A stretch of DNA of 64,000 nt from WRAV01 sp050950205 (GTDB lineage: Bacteria; Bacillota; Clostridia; Oscillospirales; Ruminococcaceae), in NCBI GenBank assembly GCA_050950205.1, contig JBMNHF010000007.1:267536-331535 (forward strand), given 5' to 3'. Both the position numbers and the translations under genes were made by a program. Within the stretch, counting starts at the first letter, position 1. Each line of letters starts with the position of its first letter. This document shows, piece by piece, positions 34,232 through 42,279 of this stretch. The notes below the pieces were generated by a model. The model saw only the letters and a list, made by a program, of their open reading frames with translations, was not told the origin of the DNA and made no database searches.

Positions 34232-35407
34232 TTAAGCAAGAGCCTTTAAAAGCTCCTCCACTTTATCGGTGCGCTCCCAGGCAACCTTGAGATCCTCCCG
34301 GCCCATGTGGCCGTAGGCAGCCAGCTGCCGGTAGATGGGCCGGCGCAGGTCCAGATCCCGGATGATGGCGTTGGGGGTAAAGTCAAACACTTTGCCAATG
34401 GCTTGTGCCAGCGCTTGGTCGGAGTGTTTTCCCGTTCCGAAGGTGTTGACGTTGACGGATACCGGCTGCGCCACCCCAATGGCATAAGCCAGCTGCACCT
34501 CGCAGCGGGAGGCAAGGCCTGCCGCCACAATGTTCTTGGCAGCGTAGCGAGCAGCGTAGGCGCCGGAGCGGTCCACTTTGGTGGGATCCTTGCCGGAGAA
34601 GCAGCCACCGCCGTGACGGCCATAGCCCCCGTAAGTGTCCACAATAATCTTCCGCCCGGTCAGGCCGCTGTCCCCGTGGGGACCGCCGATGACAAAGCGC
34701 CCAGTGGGGTTGACCAAATAGCGGGTGTTCTGGAGCAGATTTGCAGGAACGATGGGCTCCACCACATACCGGATGAAATCCTTGCGGATCTGCTCCAGAG
34801 ATACTTCCTCCGAGTGCTGGCTGGAGAGAACCACCGTATCCACCCGGACAGGCTTTCCGTCCTCATACTCCACCGTAACCTGAGTCTTGCCGTCGGGCCG
34901 CAGGTAGGGCAGGGTTCCGTCCTTGCGCACTTTGGTCATCTGCATGGCCAGCTGGTGGGCCAACGAAATGGCCATGGGCATCAGCTCAGGGGTCTCGTCG
35001 CAGGCGTAGCCAAACATCATTCCCTGATCTCCCGCACCTTCCAGGCTTTCGCTGGCCTCTCCGGTGCGAGTTTCCAGAGCGTTGTTTACCCCCATGGCGA
35101 TGTCGCTGCTCTGCTCGTCAATGGCGGTGAGAACCGCACAGCTGTCCCCGTCAAAACCGTATTCGGCGTTGTTATAGCCGATTTCTTTAATCACCTGACG
35201 GGCAATCTTAGGGATGTCCACGTAGCAATCGGTGGAAATTTCTCCGGTAATGAACACAAGGCCGGTGGTGGTTACCGTTTCGCAGGCCACCCGGGCGGTG
35301 GGGTCCTGACTGATGATAAAATCTAGAATAGCGTCGGAAATTTGGTCGCAAATTTTATCGGGATGTCCCTCCGTTACCGATTCGGACGTAAATAAAAACT
35401 TGCTCAC
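34232..35407 (-). CDS. metK: S-adenosylmethionine synthetase
   Basis: Makes SAM from methionine and ATP. The 391-residue protein has FTSESVTEGHPDKICDQISDAILD at its start, the GAGDQGMMFGYA hexapeptide-type motif, GRFVIGGPHGDSGLTGRKI and GGGCFSGKDPTKVDRSGAY. GTG 35407 follows AAGGAG by about 10 nt; the frame remains open upstream through the riboswitch but is not coding there. A SAM-I riboswitch with a terminator controls the gene, giving end-product feedback. Confidence 0.97.
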   Translation of the reverse strand: MSKFLFTSESVTEGHPDKICDQISDAILDFIISQDPTARVACETVTTTGLVFITGEISTDCYVDIPKIARQVIKEIGYNNAEYGFDGDSCAVLTAIDEQSSDIAMGVNNALETRTGEASESLEGAGDQGMMFGYACDETPELMPMAISLAHQLAMQMTKVRKDGTLPYLRPDGKTQVTVEYEDGKPVRVDTVVLSSQHSEEVSLEQIRKDFIRYVVEPIVPANLLQNTRYLVNPTGRFVIGGPHGDSGLTGRKIIVDTYGGYGRHGGGCFSGKDPTKVDRSGAYAARYAAKNIVAAGLASRCEVQLAYAIGVAQPVSVNVNTFGTGKHSDQALAQAIGKVFDFTPNAIIRDLDLRRPIYRQLAAYGHMGREDLKVAWERTDKVEELLKALA

Positions 35408-35427
35408 GAGAAAACATCTCCTTTCAA

Positions 35428-35455
35428 CAAAAAAGGGCTCCGGAAGACCGGGCCC
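35428..35455 (-). terminator. Riboswitch-controlled terminator before metK
   Basis: On the minus strand GGGCCCGG pairs with CCGG-A-GCCC and is followed by T6. It is the expression platform of the SAM-I riboswitch. Confidence 0.85.
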
Positions 35456-35469
35456 GTAATTTTGGTCTA

Positions 35470-35573
35470 TCTCCCTCATCTTTCGGTGTGTTGCACCGCA
35501 GGATTTAGCACCTCGCCTTCTGGCAGGTTGCCGGACTTCACAGGGCCTGTTCCCTCCGTCGCTCTTGATAAGG
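35470..35573 (-). promoter_or_regulatory. SAM-I (S-box) riboswitch
   Basis: The minus strand carries the S-box core in order: CTTATCAAGAGCGACGGAGG, GGCCCTGTGAAGTCCGGCAA, CC...AAGGCGAGGTGCTAAATCC and the closing GAAAGATGAG. SAM binding is expected to favour the terminator downstream and turn metK off. Confidence 0.97.
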
Positions 35574-35594
35574 CGTATGCAATTTTGTGAGGAC

Positions 35595-35623
35595 ATTATA
35601 ACAGCTTTGTCGAAGTCTGTCAA
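35595..35623 (-). promoter_or_regulatory. Consensus SigA promoter of metK
   Basis: TTGACA (35618-35623), a 17-nt spacer and TATAAT (35595-35600) on the minus strand. Confidence 0.9.
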
Positions 35624-35673
35624 TGACGTGAAAACCCGGTGGACAAACAGAAATTTGCCCACCGGAATAAAGT

Positions 35674-36348
35674 TTAGAGCACCCCTTGAAAGGTTAAAAC
35701 CAGCAAGATACAGGTGATGAGCACCACGCCGGCAGTCAGCATGACGCCGAGGCTCCAGGGTTTGGAAGGGCAGACGGTCTGCTCTTCCCGGGAGGGAAGA
35801 AGACAGGCAGCCCGCAGTGCCTTTACAAGCGGCTTGTAAAGCAGCAGGGTAAGGGTTGCGTTCAGCCCGCCCTTGATGAGATTAAAGGGCAGAAAGGCGG
35901 GGATCAGCAAAGCCACCACTTCGCTGCGGGGAACCCCCAGATACAAGGGGGTAATTAAGCAATTCCACAGCAGCATGACAGCGGTCATCAGCAGGGTGCC
36001 GGCCACCAAACCGATGACGGCGCGGGACTGTGTCCGCTTCCTTTGGTAAATGACTGCTGCCGTGCAGGAAAAGGCGCAGGTGGAAAGAATATTCATCACA
36101 AGGCCGATAAAGCCGGTATCGCTGACGGTAAACATCTCCACAAAAGAAACCACCACAGAGACGGCAAGTGCGGACAGCGGCCCCAACAAAAAGCCTGCAA
36201 AGGTGATGACAATATCCTTGGGGTCGTACTTGAGGAACAACACCATGGGAATGCGTCCCACCACCATCAGCACATAGGAAATGGTGCTCATAACAGCTAG
36301 GGTGGTCAGTTTTCGGGTTTTTTGAAAGGTTGCGGTTTGGGCGTACAT
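35674..36348 (-). CDS. ribU: ECF transporter S component for riboflavin (RibU-type)
   Basis: Substrate-binding membrane subunit that, with a shared energising module (EcfA/A'/T, not in the window), imports riboflavin. The 224-residue protein has about six hydrophobic helices; the N-terminal TRKLTTLAVMSTISYVLM with FLKYDPKDIVITFAGFLLGP is typical of S components of this group. The FMN riboswitch in front makes riboflavin the likely substrate. AGGAGG 6 nt upstream sets the ATG at 36348. Confidence 0.92.
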   Translation of the reverse strand: MYAQTATFQKTRKLTTLAVMSTISYVLMVVGRIPMVLFLKYDPKDIVITFAGFLLGPLSALAVSVVVSFVEMFTVSDTGFIGLVMNILSTCAFSCTAAVIYQRKRTQSRAVIGLVAGTLLMTAVMLLWNCLITPLYLGVPRSEVVALLIPAFLPFNLIKGGLNATLTLLLYKPLVKALRAACLLPSREEQTVCPSKPWSLGVMLTAGVVLITCILLVLTFQGVL

Positions 36349-36395
36349 AAGCTTCCTCCTACCATGAATTTAGCCCGTTTCACGCCTTGCGCAGC

Positions 36396-36427
36396 AAAAA
36401 CGCCCCAAGCCAAAGGCTCAGGGCGCG
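36396..36427 (-). terminator. Riboswitch-controlled terminator before ribU
   Basis: On the minus strand CGCCC-TG-AGCC pairs with GGCT-TG-GGGCG around a short loop and is followed by TTTTTG. Confidence 0.8.
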
Positions 36428-36453
36428 CAGCAGCACCGTCATAAAGACAGTTT

Positions 36454-36577
36454 GTTTCTTTCATCCGGACTATACCGTCGGTCAGGGATTCTAACCCTGT
36501 CGGCCGCTATCGGCTCGCGGACTTGTAGCCATCAAAGACTCTTCACCGCCGGTGAGGACTTGCACCTCGCCCTGAAA
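36454..36577 (-). promoter_or_regulatory. FMN riboswitch (RFN element)
   Basis: The minus strand has the RFN core: CAGGGCGAGGTGCAAGTCC, CACCGGCGGT, AGTCCGCGAGC, GACAGGGTTAGAATCCCTG and GACGGTATAGTCCGGATGAA with AGAAAC. FMN is expected to promote termination and reduce riboflavin import. Confidence 0.97.
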
Positions 36578-36599
36578 CAGACTATTATTTTGTACCTTT

Positions 36600-36628
36600 A
36601 TTATAGATGCTGGTTAAGAGTTTGTCAA
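36600..36628 (-). promoter_or_regulatory. Consensus SigA promoter of ribU
   Basis: TTGACA (36623-36628), a 17-nt spacer and TATAAT (36600-36605) on the minus strand. Its -35 box is 7 bp from the -35 box of the divergent thiamine operon. Confidence 0.9.
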
Positions 36629-36635
36629 TATACTC

Positions 36636-36663
36636 TTGACATTTTGACCCTGCAGACTATAAT
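36636..36663 (+). promoter_or_regulatory. Consensus SigA promoter of the thiamine-precursor ABC operon
   Basis: TTGACA (36636-36641), a 16-nt spacer and TATAAT (36658-36663), directly upstream of the TPP riboswitch. Confidence 0.88.
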
Positions 36664-36685
36664 GAAGGTAAACAGACAAACAAAA

Positions 36686-36771
36686 ACGGGGTGCTGGATG
36701 ATTCCGGCTGAGAGCAATCGAATGGAAGATTGCAACCCTTGAACCTGATCCGGGTAATGCCGGCGGAGGGA
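36686..36771 (+). promoter_or_regulatory. TPP riboswitch (THI element)
   Basis: The core is intact: ACGGGGTGC, GGCTGAGAG, AACCCTTGAACCTGATC, CGGGTAATGCCGGCG and GAGGGA. GGGTAAT (36752-36758) is complementary to ATTACCC (36805-36811), which overlaps the 5' arm of the terminator. That gives a plausible antiterminator that TPP binding would block. Confidence 0.97.
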
Positions 36772-36809
36772 TAAAACAAAAGCGCAAGGGGAATTCCCTC
36801 TCCGATTAC

Positions 36810-36838
36810 CCGCACGGTTACAACACGTGCGGTTTTTT
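36810..36838 (+). terminator. Riboswitch-controlled terminator before the thiamine operon
   Basis: CCGCACG (36810-36816) pairs with CGTGCGG (36826-36832), followed by T6. Confidence 0.88.
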
Positions 36839-36865
36839 GTTTTGTCGGGAAAGGAGTTTGTTGTG

Positions 36866-37168
36866 ATGAAACAGCCTCAAGCAAGTATCGCCATTCAGGT
36901 TCTTCCCAAAGTAGAGGGAGAAGAAGTCATTCGGGTGGTGGATGCCGTCATTGCCCACATTCGGCAAAGTGGCATGTCCTATACCGTAGGCCCCTTTGAG
37001 ACAACGGTGGAGGGTGACTTTGACGCTTTGTGGGATTTGGCCAAGGAATGCCAGCTCATCTGCATCCAAGAGGGAGCCCCCAGCGTATCCACCTACCTCA
37101 AGGTGTTCTTCAACCCCACCGAGGGGGTATGGTCCATTGAGAAAAAGACTGCAAAACATCAAAAGTAA
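36866..37168 (+). CDS. Thiamine-binding protein family (MTH1187/YkoF type)
   Basis: A 100-residue small cytoplasmic protein of the MTH1187/YkoF family (PF01910). Members have a ferredoxin-like fold and in YkoF bind thiamine or its pyrimidine part. Recognisable features are SIAIQVLPK at the start, RVVDAVIAHIRQSGMSYTVGPFETTVEGDFDALWDL and the C-terminal PSVSTYLKVFF. ATG 36866 follows AAAGGAG by 9 nt. First gene behind the TPP riboswitch; it overlaps the next gene by 32 nt. Confidence 0.87.
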   Translation: MKQPQASIAIQVLPKVEGEEVIRVVDAVIAHIRQSGMSYTVGPFETTVEGDFDALWDLAKECQLICIQEGAPSVSTYLKVFFNPTEGVWSIEKKTAKHQK

Positions 37169-37916
37169 GGGGGATTCCCTCAGCCTGCTGCTGGCGTTGC
37201 TGGTGATTTGGCAGCTGGTTTGCTCCCTTAAGCTGGTTCCGCCCTTTTTGCTGCCCTCTCCCATCAGCGTGGTGCGGGCCTTTGCGGTGGACTTTGTTCC
37301 CATTATGGGACATGCCGCTGTCTCTCTGGCCGAGGCCTTTGCGGGTCTTTTTCTGGGGGTGGCGGGAGCCTTTGTGTTGGCTATTCTGATGGACCGCAGC
37401 GATTATCTCTACCAAGCGCTTTATCCCATCATCCTCATCACCCAGACGGTGCCCACGGTGGCGCTGGCTCCCCTGCTGGTTCTCTGGATGGGGTACGGAC
37501 CGGCTCCTAAAATTGTGCTGGTGTTTTTGGTCTGCTTCTTTCCGGTGGCGGTGGGGCTTCTGGATGGTTTTCGGGAAGCGGACCCCGACACCATGGTACT
37601 GCTGCGCTCCATGGGAGCAAACGAAGGGCAGATTTTCCTCCACCTCAAACTGCCGGGTGCCCTGCCCCGCCTGTTTTCGGGGCTGCGGATTGCAGTGAGC
37701 TATGCCATTGTGGGAGCAGTGATTGCCGAATGGCTGGGTGGTTCCTCCGGCCTTGGGGTTTATATGACCCGGGTGCGGAAAAGCTATGCCTTTGACAAGA
37801 TGTTTGCCATTATATTTTTTGTCAGCGGGCTAAGCATTCTTCTCATGCGTTTGACAGCACTACTGGAAAAAAAGATGACTCCCTGGGCAAGACAGGGGGA
37901 AAGAAAGGACTCCTAA
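37137..37916 (+). CDS. thiX: ABC transporter permease for thiamine precursor (ThiX-like)
   Basis: A 259-residue permease with about six membrane helices and the SsuC/TauC-type coupling loop (DPDTMVLLRSMGANEGQIFLHLKLPGALP). Under the TPP riboswitch it most likely moves a hydroxymethylpyrimidine precursor with ThiY and ThiZ. The frame is open upstream inside the preceding gene. TTG 37137, 9 nt after GAGGGGG, gives a normal-length permease and is the likely start. This is a 32-nt overlap with the preceding gene in another frame. Confidence 0.88.
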   Translation: MRKRLQNIKSKGDSLSLLLALLVIWQLVCSLKLVPPFLLPSPISVVRAFAVDFVPIMGHAAVSLAEAFAGLFLGVAGAFVLAILMDRSDYLYQALYPIILITQTVPTVALAPLLVLWMGYGPAPKIVLVFLVCFFPVAVGLLDGFREADPDTMVLLRSMGANEGQIFLHLKLPGALPRLFSGLRIAVSYAIVGAVIAEWLGGSSGLGVYMTRVRKSYAFDKMFAIIFFVSGLSILLMRLTALLEKKMTPWARQGERKDS

Positions 37917-37918
37917 GC

Positions 37919-38893
37919 ATGAAAAAGCTGATTGTATCCTTGATTTTGGTATTTCTGCTGTTGGGAAGTGGTTGCGCTCAAAAGCAACAGGACACTTCTC
38001 AGGTGCGGGTGGTTCTGGACTGGACCCCCAACACCAACCATACCGGAATGTATGTGGCGCTGGAAAAGGGCTGGTATTCGGAAGAAGGTCTCTCGGTGGA
38101 GATTCAGCAGCCCCCCGAATCCTCCGCACTGGCTCTGGTTGCCGCCGGCGGCGCCGAGGTGGCGGTGGACTTTCAGGAATCCATGGGTCCTGCCATTGCA
38201 TCCTCCAATCCCCTGCCGGTAACAGCCATCGCCGCTGTGGTGCAACACAACACCTCCGGCATTGTGTCCCTGGGGGAAACCGGCATCCGCTCCGCCGCCG
38301 ACCTCTGCGGAAAAAGCTTTGCCGCCTGGAGCACCCCTGTGGTGACCGAAACCATCCGCTACATTGTGGAGCAGGATGGAGGAAAGTTAGAGGAAGTGCA
38401 AATCATCTACGACGAGGTGACCGATGCGGTTTCCGCCCTGCAAACCGGCGTGGACTCCATCTGGGTCTACTACGCTTGGGACGGCATCGCCACACAGGTG
38501 TCGGGGCTGGATTCCAGTTTTCTCTTCCTTACCGACTGCGACCCCATCTTTGATTTCTATTCTCCTATCTTGGTGGCATCCAACGCCTGGATGGAGACCC
38601 ATCCCGACAAAGTAAAGGCGTTTTTAAAGGCCACCGCCAGAGGCTATGAATTTGCCATAGAAAATCCTCAAGAAGCGGCGGAGATTCTGCTCAAACACGC
38701 CCCCGAACTGAGGGAGGATTTGGTGGTGGAAAGCCAGAAGTGGCTGGCCTCCCAGTACAAGGCGGAGGTTTCCCGCTGGGGGGAGATTGACCCGGATCGC
38801 TGGAGCCGCTTCTACGATTGGATGTATCAGCGCAGCCTGCTGGAGCGGGATCTGGGAACCGAGGGCTTTACCAACGAGTTTTTGCCCCAGTAA
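37919..38893 (+). CDS. thiY: Thiamine-precursor-binding lipoprotein (ThiY/NMT1 type)
   Basis: A 324-residue extracellular binding protein. The lipobox is LLLGSGC (Cys about 19). The mature part begins with VVLDWTPNTNHTGMYVALEKGWYSEEGL, the hallmark of the NMT1/THI5-like group that binds formyl-aminopyrimidine or related HMP precursors. It starts 2 bp after the permease stop. Substrate identity is inferred from family and the TPP riboswitch. Confidence 0.92.
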   Translation: MKKLIVSLILVFLLLGSGCAQKQQDTSQVRVVLDWTPNTNHTGMYVALEKGWYSEEGLSVEIQQPPESSALALVAAGGAEVAVDFQESMGPAIASSNPLPVTAIAAVVQHNTSGIVSLGETGIRSAADLCGKSFAAWSTPVVTETIRYIVEQDGGKLEEVQIIYDEVTDAVSALQTGVDSIWVYYAWDGIATQVSGLDSSFLFLTDCDPIFDFYSPILVASNAWMETHPDKVKAFLKATARGYEFAIENPQEAAEILLKHAPELREDLVVESQKWLASQYKAEVSRWGEIDPDRWSRFYDWMYQRSLLERDLGTEGFTNEFLPQ

Positions 38894-38952
38894 ACAAGCG
38901 GACAGGGGCGGTTCTTTGCCGCCCCGCCTTTTTGTAGAATTGACGGTGGAAT

Positions 38953-39699
38953 ATGAGTTTGTTTCGATGTGAAAAAATTAATAAAAGCTATCAGGGGCAA
39001 CCGGTCATTGAGGATATCTCCCTGCATCTTGCCCAAGGTGAGCTGGTGGGTCTGCTGGGAGCCAGCGGGGTGGGAAAAACCACCCTGATGAGCATTCTGG
39101 CCGGGGTGGATTGCCCCGATTCCGGGCGGGTTTTTCTGGAGGATGAGGACATCACCGGAATGGCCGGGCGGGTAGGTTATATGCTGCAAAAAGACCTGTT
39201 GCTGCCCTTTAAAACCACTTTGGACAATGTAAGCCTCCCCTTAATTCTCAAGGGGATGAAAAAGTCTCAGGCCCGGGAAAAGGCAGCAGAGCAGATGGAG
39301 CGCTTTGGCCTTGCCGGCAGCGAGGACAAATACCCCCATCAGCTTTCCGGCGGGATGCGGCAGCGGGCAGCCCTCTTGCGCACCCACTTTCTGGGCAACC
39401 AAGTGATTTTGCTGGACGAGCCTTTTTCCGCTCTGGATGCTCTGACCAAAAGTGAACTCCACCGCTGGTATCTGGATGCCTCTGCTCAAATGGGGCTGAC
39501 CACCCTGTTTATCACCCACGACATTGACGAGGCTCTCACCCTTTCCCACCGCATCTATGTGATGGCGGGGATGCCGGGCCAAATCAAAGCCGAGCTTTCC
39601 ATCTCCGCCCCCCGCCCCCGCCCTGCCGATTTTGCCTTCAGCCAGGAATTTTTGCAGGCCAAGCGGCAATTGCTGGACGCCATCGGCGGACAGAATTAG
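38953..39699 (+). CDS. thiZ: ABC transporter ATP-binding protein (ThiZ-like)
   Basis: A 248-residue ATPase of the nitrate/sulfonate/taurine subfamily: Walker A GASGVGKTT, Q-loop MLQKDLLLPF, signature LSGGMRQRAALLRT, Walker B VILLDEPFSALD and switch His in FITHDIDEAL. Last gene of the TPP-controlled operon, 59 bp after thiY. No thiamine biosynthesis gene follows, so the operon is for salvage only. Confidence 0.92.
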   Translation: MSLFRCEKINKSYQGQPVIEDISLHLAQGELVGLLGASGVGKTTLMSILAGVDCPDSGRVFLEDEDITGMAGRVGYMLQKDLLLPFKTTLDNVSLPLILKGMKKSQAREKAAEQMERFGLAGSEDKYPHQLSGGMRQRAALLRTHFLGNQVILLDEPFSALDALTKSELHRWYLDASAQMGLTTLFITHDIDEALTLSHRIYVMAGMPGQIKAELSISAPRPRPADFAFSQEFLQAKRQLLDAIGGQN

Positions 39700-39718
39700 T
39701 TGTAGCTTCCATAAAAAC

Positions 39719-39752
39719 GCTCCGGGTACTCTATGTACCCGGAGCTGTTTTT
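39719..39752. terminator. Bidirectional terminator between thiZ and the GH31 gene
   Basis: An 11-bp stem (39719-39729 with 39735-39745) has A5 on the left and T6 on the right. Confidence 0.9.
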
Positions 39753-39762
39753 TGTTTATGGA

Positions 39763-42258
39763 TTAGTCTGGGTCAATGCCGATGAGGTCGAACTGCTCAA
39801 AGCTGATCACCACCCGGTAATCCTTTTGGAGTTCCCGGCACTTGACCTGAACCGACTTTTTGCTGTGGCTGTAATACCAGCCTTCCTCCGCCTGCTCCCA
39901 CATGTCCCGGTGGAGGAACTGGGGAATCTTTTTGCCGTCCACCGTCACCCAGTAGGGGCCCTTTTCCCGATGGATGACGTCGAGGTGGATGGCTTCCACC
40001 GGGCTTTGGTAGCTGCCCTGTTTGTGAAAGTGGATGTGAATCTGCTCCCCGGGAGTGACGGTCACCTTGTTGAGGAGATACTCCCCTTTTTGGTAGTTGA
40101 GGGTTATGCCGTCGTCGTCATAGACATCAAACTCCGTGGGAACATCGGGGGCAATCAGTAGCCGAAGGGTTTTTACCTCCTGCTGGCTGATGGAGGTAAG
40201 GCCATCCGCCATGGGAAGGATGGCACCCGCCCGGATAAACAAAGGCATGCTGCCCCTATCCACCGGAATTTGAAGGGTGGTGCCTCCCGCATATTTTTCT
40301 CGGGTGTAAAAGTCGTACCAGTCGCTGCCTTTGGGCAGGTAAACGGTGCGGACACTCTGTCCCTTTTCCACCACCGTGGCCACCAGCAGGCTGCCCCCCA
40401 GCATAAAGTCCACCCCTTCGGCATAGCAGGCCTCATCCTGCTGGAATTCGTAAAAGGTGGGGCGCATGATGGGAGTTCCCTGGGTGTGGGCCTCCCACAT
40501 CAGGGAGTAGAGATATGGAACAAGGGAATAGCGCAGCTTGATGGCATCCCGGATATAGCGGGTGCTTGCGCTGTACATCCAAGGCTCGGTCACGGTGTTG
40601 TCGTTACTGGCAGAATGGATGGAAAACCGCGGCTGGAAGACGCCGTGCTGTACCCAGCGCACCAAAAGCTCTTCGTCGGGGGCGGGACCTGCAAATCCGG
40701 CAATGTCGGAGCCGCAGTTGGCAACCCCCGAAAGCCCAAGGCCCAGCAAGGTGGCAATGTTGTACTTTAAGCTGTCATAGCTGGTGTAGTTGTCGCCCGA
40801 CCACACCTGGGCGTAGCGCTGAATGCCGCTGCTGCCCGAACGGCAGACCACAAAGGGACGGGCGTTTTCGTCCTGCTCCCTCACTGCCTGATGGGTCAGC
40901 TTGGACATCAAAGTGGACTGAATGGGCTTGAGCTGGCCATGGGTTCCCGTTTGGCCTTCAAAATGGCAGAGGGCGTTGCGGTTGTCGATGCCGTCGTATT
41001 CGCAGTTGTCGTTCCAAACAGCGATGGTGCCCTTGGCAATGACCTGCTGCCCAAGCTCCTCTACCCAAACTTTGCGGGCGACGGGGTTGGTGAAGTCGAA
41101 ATAGGCGCCCACTCCTCCCCACCACTGGGCGGGCTGGGTGTTGCCGTCTTGGTCTTTGATAAAGCAGCCCAGCTTCTCGTAGTACTCGTACCGGGGATGG
41201 GTCTTGAGCACTCCCGGCTTTACGTTGGGAACCACTACCACCCCTCTGCGGTTCATCTCCTCAAAGAAATCTTCCGGAGAGGGAAAGCGCTTGCGGTTCC
41301 AAGTAAAGACATTGCGCTTATTGTTCTGATCAGAGGTAAAGCCGGAGGACAGCATAAAACCATCCAGAGGAATATCCTCCGCCTTTGCCTTGTCCACAAA
41401 GCTGAGAATTTCCCGGTCGCAGTTTTCTGGCAGCTCCACATAGTACATGGTGGAGCCAAGGTATCCCAGGGTCTGCTTGGGCTGCATCACCGTAGTGCCG
41501 GTGATGGAGGTATACTGCTTGACCACATCGCGGATGTTTGGCCCGCCGAACAGGAAGAAGTCAATGTCGCCCCCATCGGCGGTGTAGTAGCTGTACCGGG
41601 GCCAGTATCCGCTGATTTCCCCTCCCAAGGAGATGGCTGCTTCGTAGGTGTTGTGGTAGAAGATGCCCGCCGCTTTTTTGCTGCGGCTGTCCAGCTTGAT
41701 ATACATGGGAATGTGTTTGTAAAGAGGGTCTCCGTGGATCGGGTCGTATCCGATGTTGTCCTTGGGACTAAAGCGCAGATACCGGTTGTTTTTGCTGATT
41801 TCCCCCGTCTTTTCTCCAAAGCCGTAGTAAAAGTCGTCGGGGTTGTAGCAGTTGTGGTGATAGATGCGGCCCAAATGGTCCTTCTGATAGGCTTTGCCGG
41901 GCAGATCGGAGTAGAGCAGCTCCCCCTCCTTGCTAAACAGCTGAAAGGCAATGGGGTTTTTGCGCAGCTCCAAGCGCAGGGTTTGGGTGACAAACACCAG
42001 TTTGCTCTCGGTTTCTGCAATTTGGGGAACAACGGGCTGCACCCGCACACGCTCGTCCCCCAAAACCTCATCCAAGCGGTCCGGCCAGGCTGTTTTGGTG
42101 AGGATATAGGAGGCCTCTTCAAATTTTTGGTCAAAGGAAGCGCGGATTCGAATGATATCGTCGGTTAAAAACCAAAGGCGGATAGCGGCGCTGTTGGTGT
42201 TGATTTGGTAGTAACCGTCTCGGCTTTCAAAGCTCTGAAACTCTCTGCAGGTTAACAT
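39763..42258 (-). CDS. Glycoside hydrolase family 31 enzyme
   Basis: An 831-residue retaining glycosidase, probably an alpha-glucosidase or alpha-xylosidase. The N-terminal beta-sandwich (to about residue 240) is followed by the catalytic barrel with the nucleophile Asp in AVWNDNCEYDG and the acid/base Asp in VWSGDNYTSYDSL. C-terminal beta domains start around residue 650 (MPLFIRAGAILPM). There is no signal peptide, so it acts inside the cell on imported oligosaccharide. Last gene of the leftward transporter operon. The substrate cannot be fixed from sequence alone. Confidence 0.92.
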   Translation of the reverse strand: MLTCREFQSFESRDGYYQINTNSAAIRLWFLTDDIIRIRASFDQKFEEASYILTKTAWPDRLDEVLGDERVRVQPVVPQIAETESKLVFVTQTLRLELRKNPIAFQLFSKEGELLYSDLPGKAYQKDHLGRIYHHNCYNPDDFYYGFGEKTGEISKNNRYLRFSPKDNIGYDPIHGDPLYKHIPMYIKLDSRSKKAAGIFYHNTYEAAISLGGEISGYWPRYSYYTADGGDIDFFLFGGPNIRDVVKQYTSITGTTVMQPKQTLGYLGSTMYYVELPENCDREILSFVDKAKAEDIPLDGFMLSSGFTSDQNNKRNVFTWNRKRFPSPEDFFEEMNRRGVVVVPNVKPGVLKTHPRYEYYEKLGCFIKDQDGNTQPAQWWGGVGAYFDFTNPVARKVWVEELGQQVIAKGTIAVWNDNCEYDGIDNRNALCHFEGQTGTHGQLKPIQSTLMSKLTHQAVREQDENARPFVVCRSGSSGIQRYAQVWSGDNYTSYDSLKYNIATLLGLGLSGVANCGSDIAGFAGPAPDEELLVRWVQHGVFQPRFSIHSASNDNTVTEPWMYSASTRYIRDAIKLRYSLVPYLYSLMWEAHTQGTPIMRPTFYEFQQDEACYAEGVDFMLGGSLLVATVVEKGQSVRTVYLPKGSDWYDFYTREKYAGGTTLQIPVDRGSMPLFIRAGAILPMADGLTSISQQEVKTLRLLIAPDVPTEFDVYDDDGITLNYQKGEYLLNKVTVTPGEQIHIHFHKQGSYQSPVEAIHLDVIHREKGPYWVTVDGKKIPQFLHRDMWEQAEEGWYYSHSKKSVQVKCRELQKDYRVVISFEQFDLIGIDPD

Positions 42259-42279
42259 ATGCTTCCCCTCTTGGTTGTC

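Noticed and set aside
35408..35662. N-terminal extension of metK through the riboswitch
   Set aside because: The region is the SAM-I aptamer and terminator; the GTG at 35407 has the binding site and the normal MetK N terminus.
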